NCBI RefSeq assembly: GCF_036250735.1
Contig: NZ_CP109430.1
Span: 9,548,001-9,612,000, forward strand
Direction of reading: 5' to 3'
DNA: 64,000 nucleotides
From: Streptosporangium sp. NBC_01495
GTDB taxonomy: Bacteria > Actinomycetota > Actinomycetes > Streptosporangiales > Streptosporangiaceae
The notes under the pieces are model-generated. The model saw only the letters and a program-made list of their open reading frames with translations. It had not been told where the DNA came from and did not search any database. The position numbers were made by a program, and so were the translations under genes. Positions within the stretch are counted from its first letter, which is position 1, and the number at the start of each line of letters is the position of its first letter. Shown here in pieces: positions 40,666-47,947 of the stretch.

Positions 40666-41089
40666 GATCGGCCGTGAGGACGTCGGCCAGCAGCGGCAGC
40701 TCGCTTTCCAGGATGCTGGTGGCGGGGCGGACGCGCAGGATCCGGTAGTGCCGGGCGAGTTGCTCGGCGGCGGCGGGCAGTGTCAGTTCGGAGCTGAGCA
40801 GCGGGCTGCCCGCGTCGCTGAGCTCGGGGCTGGTCCACCAGAACGTTTCGCCGTCGGTGTAGGCCAGGAGCCCGTAGTAGAGGGACACGATGGCGTTGCC
40901 GGAGGCGAGTTCGTGGACGTCGGACGGGATGCCGTAGACGTCGTCAAGGACGGCGGAGAGCTCCACGGCTCGTACGGCGGCCTGGCTCTCACTCGGCTCG
41001 GTGACGGGCGGCGCGGCGGCGTATGCCTGGGAAGTGTGACGGCCGCCGCGCCTGCTCATGGGGTCGCCCTGCGGCGGGGTCGCGTTCAT
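40649..41089 (-). CDS. Unknown protein
   Basis: A 146-aa protein of unknown function. After a poorly conserved N-terminus comes an ordered part with AVELSAVLDDVYGIPSDVHELASGNAIVSLYYGLLAYTDGETFWW. A helical segment (AAEQLARHYRILRVRPATSILESELPLL) resembles the type of small immunity or adaptor proteins common near XRE regulators in these bacteria. ATG 41089 overlaps the previous stop (ATGA); ATG 41059 (MSRRGG) is an alternative. Its 5' end is duplicated at about 43801-43880. Confidence 0.65.
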   Translation of the reverse strand: MNATPPQGDPMSRRGGRHTSQAYAAAPPVTEPSESQAAVRAVELSAVLDDVYGIPSDVHELASGNAIVSLYYGLLAYTDGETFWWTSPELSDAGSPLLSSELTLPAAAEQLARHYRILRVRPATSILESELPLLADVLTADHVVPR

Positions 41090-41496
41090 GCCGCGACCTC
41101 CCGCCGGGAGGGCTGGTGCCGTCGGGGCGGAGGGGTGTCCGGGGAGTGGCCCCGGCCGGGGGCGACGGCGGGCCCCGGCCGGAGAGTCTGGTGATCGAGG
41201 GGGTTCGGCAGGAGGGTGAGCGGCGGCCAGGTGGTCGGCCGGCTCGTGCTCGAGGGCGGGCCGCCGTGCGCGCGGGCCGTGGTGCGGGCCCGGCGGCGGG
41301 AGCGCGGGTCGCGGGCGAGCGCCAGGCGGGCCGCGCGGTCTTCGGCGGTCTCGACCGGCCGAGGCGCGGGGCGCCGGCTGTCGTCGCGTCGGGGTGGCGC
41401 GGTGGCAGGCCGTGCCGCCGACCGGAGGGAGGGACGGGGGGCCCGCTTGGGCAACGGCTCCGCGGGCGCGGCCGGGACGGGCGGCTCGGGGCGGCC
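41010..41496. repeat. Segmental duplication, intact copy
   Basis: About 490 bp covering the start of one unknown gene (40649-41089) and the end of the other (41086-41775). A second copy with mismatches and deletions lies in the same orientation at 43801-44228. Two genes, the regulator and the HAD hydrolase, lie between the copies. Confidence 0.8.
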
Positions 41497-41775
41497 CTGT
41501 GCGGGCACGAGGGGGATGGCTTCGACGGACGCCTCGTCGGCGGTCGGCACAAAGGCGGGCAGGAGGACGCCGAGGCGGCGGGCCTCCAGGCGGACGGCCA
41601 TCAGCTCGGCCGACGGCTGCGCGTACTCGTGGTCGGCGGGTCGGCCAGGGCAGCCGTGCGCGTAGGGGGCGTGGCCGCAGTCGGCACAGCCCATCGGCAG
41701 CGGCGGGCTTTCGGCGAAGCAGCCACAGCCGCTCGCCGTAGTCCGGTCGAGAACCGGAGCATTAGGGTTGTTCAC
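41086..41775 (-). CDS. Unknown Cys-containing, Pro/Arg-rich protein
   Basis: A 229-aa protein with an N-terminal cysteine/histidine cluster (GCGCF, then CADCGHAPYAHGCPG) that could bind zinc. A short helical part follows (SAELMAVRLEARRLGVLLP), then a long Pro/Arg/Ala-rich disordered C-terminus. Function unknown. The 3' half is duplicated at 43850-44228 in frameshifted form. ATG 41775 is preceded by AGGAAGG. First of four overlapping unknown genes downstream of the XRE regulator. Confidence 0.65.
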   Translation of the reverse strand: MNNPNAPVLDRTTASGCGCFAESPPLPMGCADCGHAPYAHGCPGRPADHEYAQPSAELMAVRLEARRLGVLLPAFVPTADEASVEAIPLVPAQGRPEPPVPAAPAEPLPKRAPRPSLRSAARPATAPPRRDDSRRPAPRPVETAEDRAARLALARDPRSRRRARTTARAHGGPPSSTSRPTTWPPLTLLPNPLDHQTLRPGPAVAPGRGHSPDTPPPRRHQPSRREVAA

Positions 41776-41921
41776 GGGTCAGGAGAGCCTTCCTGATCAA
41801 GGGGCCCGTACGGCGTGTCAGCGCCTGCGGGCTCCGTCTTTCGCGTAGAGAAACGGAGCGTCACCGCTTGTCTACGCCTTGACTCGGACGACCCCAATGG
41901 TGCTTCGCAGGGAATCCGCGA

Positions 41922-41942
41922 AGTGCCACACCTTGTGTCACT
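41922..41942. promoter_or_regulatory. Inverted repeat between the XRE gene and the unknown gene block
   Basis: AGTGCCACA-CCT-TGTGTCACT: 9-bp arms with one mismatch, 11 bp past the regulator stop and about 150 bp before the next gene. It may be an operator for the XRE regulator or a weak terminator. Confidence 0.45.
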
Positions 41943-41952
41943 GGAGCGGCTG

Positions 41953-43131
41953 TTAGATCACGCCGACCCATTCGGCGAAACTGACCAGGGCTTCGCTGCT
42001 GGCGCGCTCCAGGCGTAGGAGAGTCTCGACATCCTCACGGACCCATGGATGCTCTCGGGTGTGCTGCGGCGCGATCCGGCGGGCCGTTCGCAACGATTCA
42101 AATGCCGCGCCCTTCAGACCGGCCCACAGCTGCGCCCTGGCCAGGTCGATAAAGAAGCCGCTGCGGCGTTCGGCGGGCATGTCCAGAGGCGGTGACCAAC
42201 TGCTGCCCAGGGTGAGGGCGAGCCGGAGGTGACGGTCTCCGAGGCCGAGCGCGACGGATACCTCGTGGACGCGGACCGAGCAGGGGCCGAACGCGGTCCC
42301 GTAGTAGATGTCCTCGGGAACGAGGTCGCCGAGTCGCCGCGCCTCGCTCAGGTGGGTCATCGCGGCGTCAGCGTTGGCCGCCCGCGCCGCGATGACGGCC
42401 GCTCGCATGTGCAGGGACCCCAGGACGCCGAGACGTGGGCGCCCCGCTTTTTCTGGCAGGCGGTCAATGGCCAACTCAATGGCACGCAACCCCGCCTGGT
42501 ACGCGTGTGCGGCGAAGAAGATTTCGGTCCGCACATACGCTGTTGACGCGGTCAGGAGGGGATCCTCGGCGGCGGCCGAGGTCTGGCGCATCAGCTCGAT
42601 CAGCCGGGCCGACAAATCCAGGTAGCCGTATTTGTAGGCGACCGCATCGGAGGCTCGGTAGGCGGCGACAAGCAACGCCGCGAGGTCGTCGGGATTAGCG
42701 GTTGCGTGAGCCCCGCGGATGAGTTCGCCGAGTAGCCCAGGAAGGATCTGCGACAACAGTACGTACTGAGCGCCCAGGCGTTTCTGGACCGCGCCGGTAA
42801 CGGACGCTCGGAGTGCGGGCAGGGGTCGTACCGGACCCTCGTCAGGGACGTCATAAGCGGCGATGACTTCACGCAGCGCGGGGATCGCATCGTGGACGCG
42901 GCTGTCGAGGCGGCCGGAGTCCCCTAAGAGCCGTGATGGATCAACACCCAGCGCTGCGGCGATGGCGTCCAGGGCCTGGTCGCTGGGTACGCGTGTGCCT
43001 TGCTCGATCTTCCGAAGCATGCTGACGGAGACGTTGGCCGCCTGGGCGAGGTCGGCCTGGTACATACGGCGCGCGCTGCGAATCGCGGCGACGCGCTTTC
43101 CGAGACGGTTTCTAGGAGCTTGGCGGGCCAT
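41953..43131 (-). CDS. XRE-family transcriptional regulator with helical-repeat C-terminal domain
   Basis: About 392 aa. The N-terminal helix-turn-helix is clear (LGKRVAAIRSARRMYQADLAQAANVSVSMLRKIEQGTRVPSDQALDAIAAALGV, about residues 10-63). The remaining 320 residues form tetratricopeptide-like helices (LLVAAYRASDAVAYKYGYLDLSARLIELM and similar). Such proteins regulate development and accessory clusters in actinomycetes. The start is uncertain: ATG 43131 or GTG 43143. Either start lies inside the 3' end of the HAD gene, so the two are coupled. It probably controls the unknown genes downstream. Confidence 0.87.
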   Translation of the reverse strand: MARQAPRNRLGKRVAAIRSARRMYQADLAQAANVSVSMLRKIEQGTRVPSDQALDAIAAALGVDPSRLLGDSGRLDSRVHDAIPALREVIAAYDVPDEGPVRPLPALRASVTGAVQKRLGAQYVLLSQILPGLLGELIRGAHATANPDDLAALLVAAYRASDAVAYKYGYLDLSARLIELMRQTSAAAEDPLLTASTAYVRTEIFFAAHAYQAGLRAIELAIDRLPEKAGRPRLGVLGSLHMRAAVIAARAANADAAMTHLSEARRLGDLVPEDIYYGTAFGPCSVRVHEVSVALGLGDRHLRLALTLGSSWSPPLDMPAERRSGFFIDLARAQLWAGLKGAAFESLRTARRIAPQHTREHPWVREDVETLLRLERASSEALVSFAEWVGVI

Positions 43132-43777
43132 TTCGGTGCGCACTTCCGGCTAGGAGAGGAGGCAGTTGTGTGATGCTGTCGATCTGCCAGTCGGCGGCGT
43201 TCAAAGTGGCTGCGTCGTTTCCCCAGAGGTGTCCCCAAGGGCCGCGCCGGATTATGCAGGTGCGCAGGCCGAAGGCCCTTGCGGGAATGATGTCGTTCGC
43301 GGGATGGTCGCCTACGTAAACCGTTTCACGAGCAGGCGCTTCGGCAAGCTGTAGGACTTTGGCGAAGAACCCGGGATCGGGTTTCGCGGTGCCCCATTCT
43401 TCCGACGTGACGATGGCGTCGGCCGGAATCAACAGCCCTCGTAGGAGGTCACCGGCCCTGCGTGTCTGGTTCCCGGCGACGCAAACACGAAATCCCGCAT
43501 CACGCAGGGCCTGTAGGCCCTGCCGCACATCGGGGTACAGGTCGGTCTCGTCAAGGTGCTCGCCATGGCCGGCCTCCTCGCGGGCCCGGCGCTCTGCGTG
43601 CAGGTCGATGCCGGGCCGGAGAATGCGGATTGCCTCCGCGTTGTCCATGCCCAGTGCTGTCACCGCGCCGACCAGAGCGGACAGGGTATGGCGAGGGACG
43701 TTCAGCCAATCCGCCCAAGATCCCCAGTAGCGGTCATCGCGAACCAGCGTCTCACCTATATCGAGTACCACAGTCAT
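43112..43777 (-). CDS. HAD-superfamily hydrolase
   Basis: About 221 aa with a haloacid dehalogenase-like core: motif I VVLDIGETLVRDD, where the second Asp of DxDxT is replaced by Glu (DIGET), motif II VAGNQTRRAG, motif III lysine in GTAKPDPGFF and motif IV YVGDHPANDI. The cap is helical between motifs I and II. Probably a small-molecule phosphatase; the substrate is unknown. ATG 43777 is preferred to GTG 43783. The 3' end overlaps the XRE regulator by 20 bp or more. Confidence 0.85.
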   Translation of the reverse strand: MTVVLDIGETLVRDDRYWGSWADWLNVPRHTLSALVGAVTALGMDNAEAIRILRPGIDLHAERRAREEAGHGEHLDETDLYPDVRQGLQALRDAGFRVCVAGNQTRRAGDLLRGLLIPADAIVTSEEWGTAKPDPGFFAKVLQLAEAPARETVYVGDHPANDIIPARAFGLRTCIIRRGPWGHLWGNDAATLNAADWQIDSITQLPPLLAGSAHRNGPPSS

Positions 43778-43800
43778 GACCACACTTCGGAGAGTAAATC

Positions 43801-44228
43801 AGCGCGGCGGCGTTCGCCTGAAAAGCGTGACTGTCGCCGCGCCTGCTCATGGGGTCGCCCTGCGGCGGGGTCGCGTTCATGCCGCGACCTCCCATCGGGA
43901 GGGCTGGTGCCGTCGGGGCGGAGGGGTGTCCGGGGAGTGGCCCCGGCCGGAGAGCCTGGTGATCGAGGGGGTTCGGCAGGAGGGTGAGCGGCGGCCGGAC
44001 GGTCGGCTGGCTCGTGCTCGGGGGCGGGCCGCCATGCGCGCGGGCCGTGGTGCGAGCACGGCGGCGGCCGAGGGAGTCGCGGGCGAGCGCCAAGCGGCCC
44101 GCGCGGTCTTCGGCGGTCTCGACCGGCCGAGGCGCGGGGCGTCGCGGTGGCGGGCCGTACAGCCGGGCGGGGCATCCGCTTGGGCAGCGGCTCCGCGGGC
44201 GCGGCCGGGACGGGCGGCTCGGGGCGGG
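43801..44228 (-). pseudogene. Decayed second copy of the unknown gene block
   Basis: A direct repeat of 41010-41496 with the same orientation. A 23-bp deletion between two CCCCGGCC copies (near 43945) shifts the frame, so the Pro/Arg-rich reading continues into the following gene start (MNATPPQGDPMSRRGD) and then stops in unrelated sequence. Another deletion shortens the part near 44150. The Cys-rich N-terminus of the parent gene is missing. It is therefore a non-functional remnant. Confidence 0.7.
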
Positions 44229-44377
44229 AAGAAGAGGGAGACAGAAATCTTCGAACTCGCCCGCCACATTGACGCGATCGCCACCGGCCACGGCGCCGAA
44301 GCGGTCTGAACGCACGTCTGGAGCAGGGGCCGGTCAGCGCCCCTCCCGTGCCCGTCCTGTGAGCGCCTCCCGCGAGG
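44229..44377. other. Tail of a broken gene and intergenic DNA
   Basis: On the plus strand a frame ends at 44309 with RETEIFELARHIDAIATGHG and two to five more residues, which looks like the C-terminus of a real protein whose 5' part is lost at the duplication edge (44228). I cannot name the family. The remaining 70 bp lead to the MarR stop and contain nothing else. Confidence 0.35.
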
Positions 44378-44836
44378 TCACGAGGGTTCCGAGGTGGGAA
44401 GAAGCACGGTGCAGATCTCGGCCAGGTGGCGGAGCTGGTCGGGGGTGAGGCGGTCGAACACGGCCTGGCGTACGGCCTCGACGTGGCCGGGGGCGGCGGC
44501 AGTGAGGACCGAGAGGCCCTGGTCGGTGAGGATCGCCCAGCTCACACGCCTGTCCGCCTCGCACGGCTCGCGCCGCACCCAGCCGCGCTCCTCCAGCCGC
44601 TTCACCGCGTGCGACAGGCGGCTCTGCGAGGAGTTGACCTCCGTCGCCAGCTCGCTCATCCGCATCATCCGCTCGGGCGCCTCGGAGAGCTTCACCAGCA
44701 CGGCGTAGTAGGCGTGCGGCATGCCGGAGTCCCGCTGCAGCTGCCGGTCCAGCTCCTCCTGGACGAGCTGCGAGGCGGCCAGGAAGGCGCGCCAGGTGCG
44801 CTGCTCGTCGTCGTCCAGCCATCGCGTCACGGCCAC
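44378..44836 (-). CDS. MarR-family transcriptional regulator
   Basis: A 152-aa regulator with the MarR winged helix: HAYYAVLVKLSEAPERMMRMSELATEVNSSQSRLSHAVKRLEERGWVRREPCEADRRVSWAILT spans the recognition helix and wing with the conserved D-R pair. Terminal helices form the dimer interface. It is divergent from a VOC protein gene, and two related inverted repeats stand in the 66-bp spacer. A ligand-released repressor of itself and the VOC gene is the simple reading. Confidence 0.92.
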   Translation of the reverse strand: MAVTRWLDDDEQRTWRAFLAASQLVQEELDRQLQRDSGMPHAYYAVLVKLSEAPERMMRMSELATEVNSSQSRLSHAVKRLEERGWVRREPCEADRRVSWAILTDQGLSVLTAAAPGHVEAVRQAVFDRLTPDQLRHLAEICTVLLPTSEPS

Positions 44837-44842
44837 AGCTTA

Positions 44843-44887
44843 CTTGAACTCTCAAGCAAGCGAGGGTAATCTACTTGAGAGTTCAAG
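44843..44887. promoter_or_regulatory. Two MarR operators in the MarR/VOC spacer
   Basis: CTTGAACTCTCAAG (44843-44856) and CTTGAGAGTTCAAG (44874-44887) are reverse complements of each other, and each has CTTGA...TCAAG arms. Their centres are 31 bp apart (three helix turns). They overlap the likely promoters of both divergent genes. Confidence 0.8.
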
Positions 44888-44902
44888 TTTTTGGGAGGAA
44901 CC

Positions 44903-45412
44903 ATGCCGGTCCAGCGGCTAAACCATGCCGTTCTCTTCGTGCGCGACGCCGAACGCAGCGTCGCCTTCTACCGGGAGGCCCTCGGCTTCAGGGTGGTCAT
45001 GGAGATGCCGGGCGCCGCCTTCCTGCAGGCATCGGGATCCAGCAACGACCACGACCTCGGCCTCTTCGAGATCGGCGCGCAGGCGGGCCCCTCGGGGGCC
45101 GGGCGCTCGACCGTCGGCCTCTACCACCTGGCCTGGGAGGTCGACACCCTCGCGGAGCTGGAGCGGATCGCCCTCAAGCTCGGCGAGCTCGACGCCCTCG
45201 TCGGCGCCTCCGACCACTCCACCACCAAGGCCCTGTACGCCAAGGACCCCGACGGGCTGGAGTTCGAGGTCTCCTGGCTGGTCCCCGCCGCCCTTCTCAC
45301 CGAGGAGGTGCTGAGCGGGCGCTCCGGCATCAAACCCCTCGACATCGCCAGGGAGAAGGAGCGGTACGGCGCCGAGACCCGCGGCGGCCTCGGGATCTCG
45401 ATTCCCGCCTGA
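44903..45412 (+). CDS. VOC-superfamily protein (glyoxalase / extradiol dioxygenase-like)
   Basis: About 169 aa with two vicinal-oxygen-chelate modules: LNHAVLFVRDAERSVAFYREALGFRV and LYHLAWEVDTLAELERIALKLG. Metal ligands are His8 of the first module, the His of LYHLAWEV and the Glu of DPDGLEFEVSW. Members act as glyoxalases, dioxygenases or resistance proteins; the reaction here is unknown. ATG 44903 has GGGAGG 5 bp upstream, so the in-frame ATG/GTG starts before it are rejected. Control by the adjacent MarR protein is expected. Confidence 0.9.
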   Translation: MPVQRLNHAVLFVRDAERSVAFYREALGFRVVMEMPGAAFLQASGSSNDHDLGLFEIGAQAGPSGAGRSTVGLYHLAWEVDTLAELERIALKLGELDALVGASDHSTTKALYAKDPDGLEFEVSWLVPAALLTEEVLSGRSGIKPLDIAREKERYGAETRGGLGISIPA

Positions 45413-45498
45413 TCATTCCGGGCGGCCGGCCCACCCGGTCCCCCCGGGGCCGGCACGCCACGTCGGACCACGTGGGGACCGGGACGGGGAGGAGGGGG

Positions 45499-45538
45499 GT
45501 GATCCGGCGAAGGCCTCCCCAGCCCTTCGCCGGATCAC
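45499..45538. terminator. Terminator after the VOC gene
   Basis: GTGATCCGGCGAAGG and its exact complement CCTTCGCCGGATCAC, 15-bp arms around a 10-nt loop, 87 bp beyond the stop codon. Confidence 0.75.
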
Positions 45539-45618
45539 GAACTCCACCGACGTGCCCGCACAGCTCGGGGATACTCCCCTTTTCGCGGTTTTTACCTATC
45601 CGTAAATCGCCCCACGGA

Positions 45619-45700
45619 GCGTCGGAGCCTGGCTCTCGGAGCGTCGGAACCTGGTTCACGCAACGTCAGAGCCTGGCTCTCGGAGCGTCAGAGCCTGCGG
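45619..45700. repeat. 22-bp tandem repeat over the asparaginase stop codon
   Basis: Almost four units of gcgtcggagcctggctctcg plus GA (45619, 45641, 45663, 45685). The unit at 45685 contains the last codons and the stop of the minus-strand asparaginase gene; the others copy AGGCTCTGA downstream. Confidence 0.85.
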
Positions 45701-46659
45701 AACCAGTCGCGTACGGCGTCGATCCCGCCGGTCCCCAGGGCGACCATCAGCGCGCACCGCGCCTTCGAGGGCGCCAGGCCACGGGCCCCGATCGCCCCGA
45801 CGTGCGTGGCGAGCCCCGCGCCGAAGCGCATCTCGTCGAGCGGGACCGCGTGGGTACGGCACCTCGACGCGACGACCACCGGGATCCCCCACTCCGTCAG
45901 CTCGGCGATCGTCGTGAAGAGCTCGACCGGCACGTTGCCCAGGCCGGTCCCCTCCAGCACGACGCCCTGGGCGCCGGCGTCCACGACGGCGGTGAGCAGC
46001 ACGGGGTTCATCCCCGGGTAGGTCTTGACCAGGGCGACGTCCGACGCCGGATCCCCCCCGAACGCGGGCGGCCGGGGCGGTGGGGCGGCCAGCGTCTCGA
46101 CCCGGCCGCCGACCACCCGGCCCAGCACGGGGAAGGGGGCCGACGAGAACGCCGCGACGCTCGTGGCGTCGATCTTGGCGACCCAGCGGGCCGCGTGGAT
46201 CTCGTCGTTGACGCACACGACGGCCCCGGCACCGCTCGGCGCGCCGTCGGCGGCGACGACGATGGAGGAGGCGAGGTTGCGCGGGCCGTCCGGGGACAGC
46301 TCGTCCAGGGGGCGTACGGCGCCGGTCAGCACGATGGCGCCGCGCTCCGCCGCCCGGCCCGCGAGCAGGTCCACGAGGTACGCGGTCTCCTCCAGCGTGT
46401 CGGTGCCGTGAGTGATCACGACGCCGTCGAATCCGCGGTCCAGGATGGCCGAGCGCGCCCTGCGGGCCAGTTCCAGCATGGTCGAGGGCGACATGTCCCA
46501 GCTGGGCCCCGCCATCACGTCCTCGGCCACCACGTCCGCGGTGACCGCGCCGGGCGGGAGTGCCCGCAGGAGCTCGGCACCGGAGGAGACACCCGGGCGG
46601 CCGGGGGCGTAGGAGTGGGCGATGGTGTCACCGGTCGCCAGCAGCAGCACGCGCTTCAC
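45688..46659 (-). CDS. L-asparaginase
   Basis: A 323-aa bacterial-type asparaginase. Catalytic threonines occur in LLLATGDTIAHSY (residue about 12) and in VVITHGTDTLEETAYLVDLL (about 84-104, with the Thr-Asp pair). An AR-NDE-like stretch (VCVNDEIHAARWVAKIDAT) and the PGMNP segment follow. It should hydrolyse L-asparagine to aspartate and ammonia. No signal peptide, so probably cytoplasmic. ATG 46659 is followed directly by the hydrophobic first strand; GGGACCGTCTCCGTG upstream holds only a weak ribosome site. Its stop lies in a 22-bp tandem repeat. Confidence 0.9.
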   Translation of the reverse strand: MKRVLLLATGDTIAHSYAPGRPGVSSGAELLRALPPGAVTADVVAEDVMAGPSWDMSPSTMLELARRARSAILDRGFDGVVITHGTDTLEETAYLVDLLAGRAAERGAIVLTGAVRPLDELSPDGPRNLASSIVVAADGAPSGAGAVVCVNDEIHAARWVAKIDATSVAAFSSAPFPVLGRVVGGRVETLAAPPPRPPAFGGDPASDVALVKTYPGMNPVLLTAVVDAGAQGVVLEGTGLGNVPVELFTTIAELTEWGIPVVVASRCRTHAVPLDEMRFGAGLATHVGAIGARGLAPSKARCALMVALGTGGIDAVRDWFRRL

Positions 46660-46729
46660 GGAGACGGTCCCTTCGATGGGCCGCGTTCAGGTCGCCTCTA
46701 TTTATAACCCATGACTACCCCCATTGGGG

Positions 46730-47515
46730 TTATCCAAAAGACCACGCGGTGTAGCGCGACAGTTCTCCGGCGAGCCCGGCTCCCGGGTCGGCGAGCCCGT
46801 CGCTCCGGAACAGCGCGTGGGCCGCCTCCCGCGTCCCGTCGTCCTGCCGCGCCCTCGTCACGAACTCCTCCGGGGTCCGCCCGAACAGGCGCCGCAGTTT
46901 CACCGAGCGCGCCAGCAGGCGTCCGATCAGCTCCGGCTGGGGAGCGAGACGCAGCGGCTCGCCCTCCTCGTCCACCAGGCATCCGTGCTGGCCCGCGTAG
47001 ACGTGGCACGACGGAAGCGCCTCCCCGGAGGAGAGGGTCACGGGGAAGGAGCGCGGGGGCAGCGGGAGCCGGAGGTAGTTCGGCTCGGTCGCGTCCAGCG
47101 CGGCGAGCTGGGTGTCGTCCACCCACACCACGAACAGGAGCGACGACCCCGGCACTCTGATGGGCGCGGCGGGCAGGTAGGCGTTCCTGCTGACGTGCGC
47201 CGACACCCCCGGGGCGACGCCGTGCACGGTGGCCGGGGTGAGCGGGACGACGGGCCGGATCCCGGCGGCGGCGAACTTGCGGCGCAACTGGCCCGGCGCG
47301 GCGTTGGAACCCACCGCGACCACCGGGTGGCGCGCCTCCAGCGGCCCCGCGCCGAGGCCCGCCAGGTGGTCGGCCAGCCGTGCCTCCCGGCTCCCGGACC
47401 GGACCCGCCAGCCGCCGAGGGGACCGGCCTCCTCGGACATCGGCAGGAAGCGGTCGTCGGCCAGCAGCCCCGCCCCCGGGGGGAGGCGGCCGGGGTAGGT
47501 CAGGGGATGGGACAT
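46730..47515 (-). CDS. Unknown protein with a gamma-glutamylcyclotransferase-like motif
   Basis: About 261 aa. The VVAVGSNAAPGQLRRKF segment resembles the substrate-loop motif (GSN) of gamma-glutamylcyclotransferase-like folds. SLLFVVWVDDTQLAALDATEPNYLRLPL fits the later strand/helix of that fold. This is a weak resemblance and the function is unknown. ATG 47515 (MSHPLTYPG) is my choice; the frame stays open to 47776 through a GLPGLPGLPG stretch and other poorly biased codons. A short GGGG/CCCC hairpin sits at its stop codon (46718-46731). Confidence 0.65.
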   Translation of the reverse strand: MSHPLTYPGRLPPGAGLLADDRFLPMSEEAGPLGGWRVRSGSREARLADHLAGLGAGPLEARHPVVAVGSNAAPGQLRRKFAAAGIRPVVPLTPATVHGVAPGVSAHVSRNAYLPAAPIRVPGSSLLFVVWVDDTQLAALDATEPNYLRLPLPPRSFPVTLSSGEALPSCHVYAGQHGCLVDEEGEPLRLAPQPELIGRLLARSVKLRRLFGRTPEEFVTRARQDDGTREAAHALFRSDGLADPGAGLAGELSRYTAWSFG

Positions 47516-47947
47516 CGGGTCGTCGGCGAGAAGCCGGGGAGGATCGACAGTGCCAGGGAGGCCGGGGAGGCCGGGGAGGCCGGGGAGTATGGCCCGACCG
47601 GGAGGCGGCCGGCCTGTCGCCCACCCCGTGCCATGCCGTTCGACATGTTCGAGGGGGACCATTCCCCAAGAATAGGTGAAGTTGGCAAATATCGTCTTAC
47701 CTCGTAAGAGGTAAGGTCGTACAGCGGGGCGCGGAACCCCTGACCGCATGCGGGGAGTGGGGTCCGCCTTCGTCAACAGCGCGCAGGGTCAGCAGACCCC
47801 CAGCCCGCGTGCGGGGGTGGGGTCACCGCGACGCGGCTCGCGGCCGACGCCGTCACCCCCGGCCCGCGCGGGGGTGGGGTTTTCCTCACCTTTTTCCGGG
47901 ATACCTCGCCCCTGTGTCCGGGTCGCCACGATCCCTACGGTGGTCCT
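47516..47947. promoter_or_regulatory. Divergent intergenic region with hairpins
   Basis: 432 bp between the unknown minus-strand gene and the sensor kinase gene. It holds a perfect hairpin CTTACCTC-GTAA-GAGGTAAG at 47696-47715 in a locally AT-rich stretch, a good operator or promoter candidate. GC-rich hairpin repeats follow to 47880. No small gene was supported. Confidence 0.5.
47735..47880. repeat. Dispersed GC-rich hairpin repeat, three copies
   Basis: Copies at about 47742-47764, 47797-47822 and 47856-47879 share the form cccGC(A/G)...GCGGGGGTGGGG. The second and third fold into CCCC...GGGG hairpins. They resemble repetitive extragenic elements or terminators. Confidence 0.5.
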
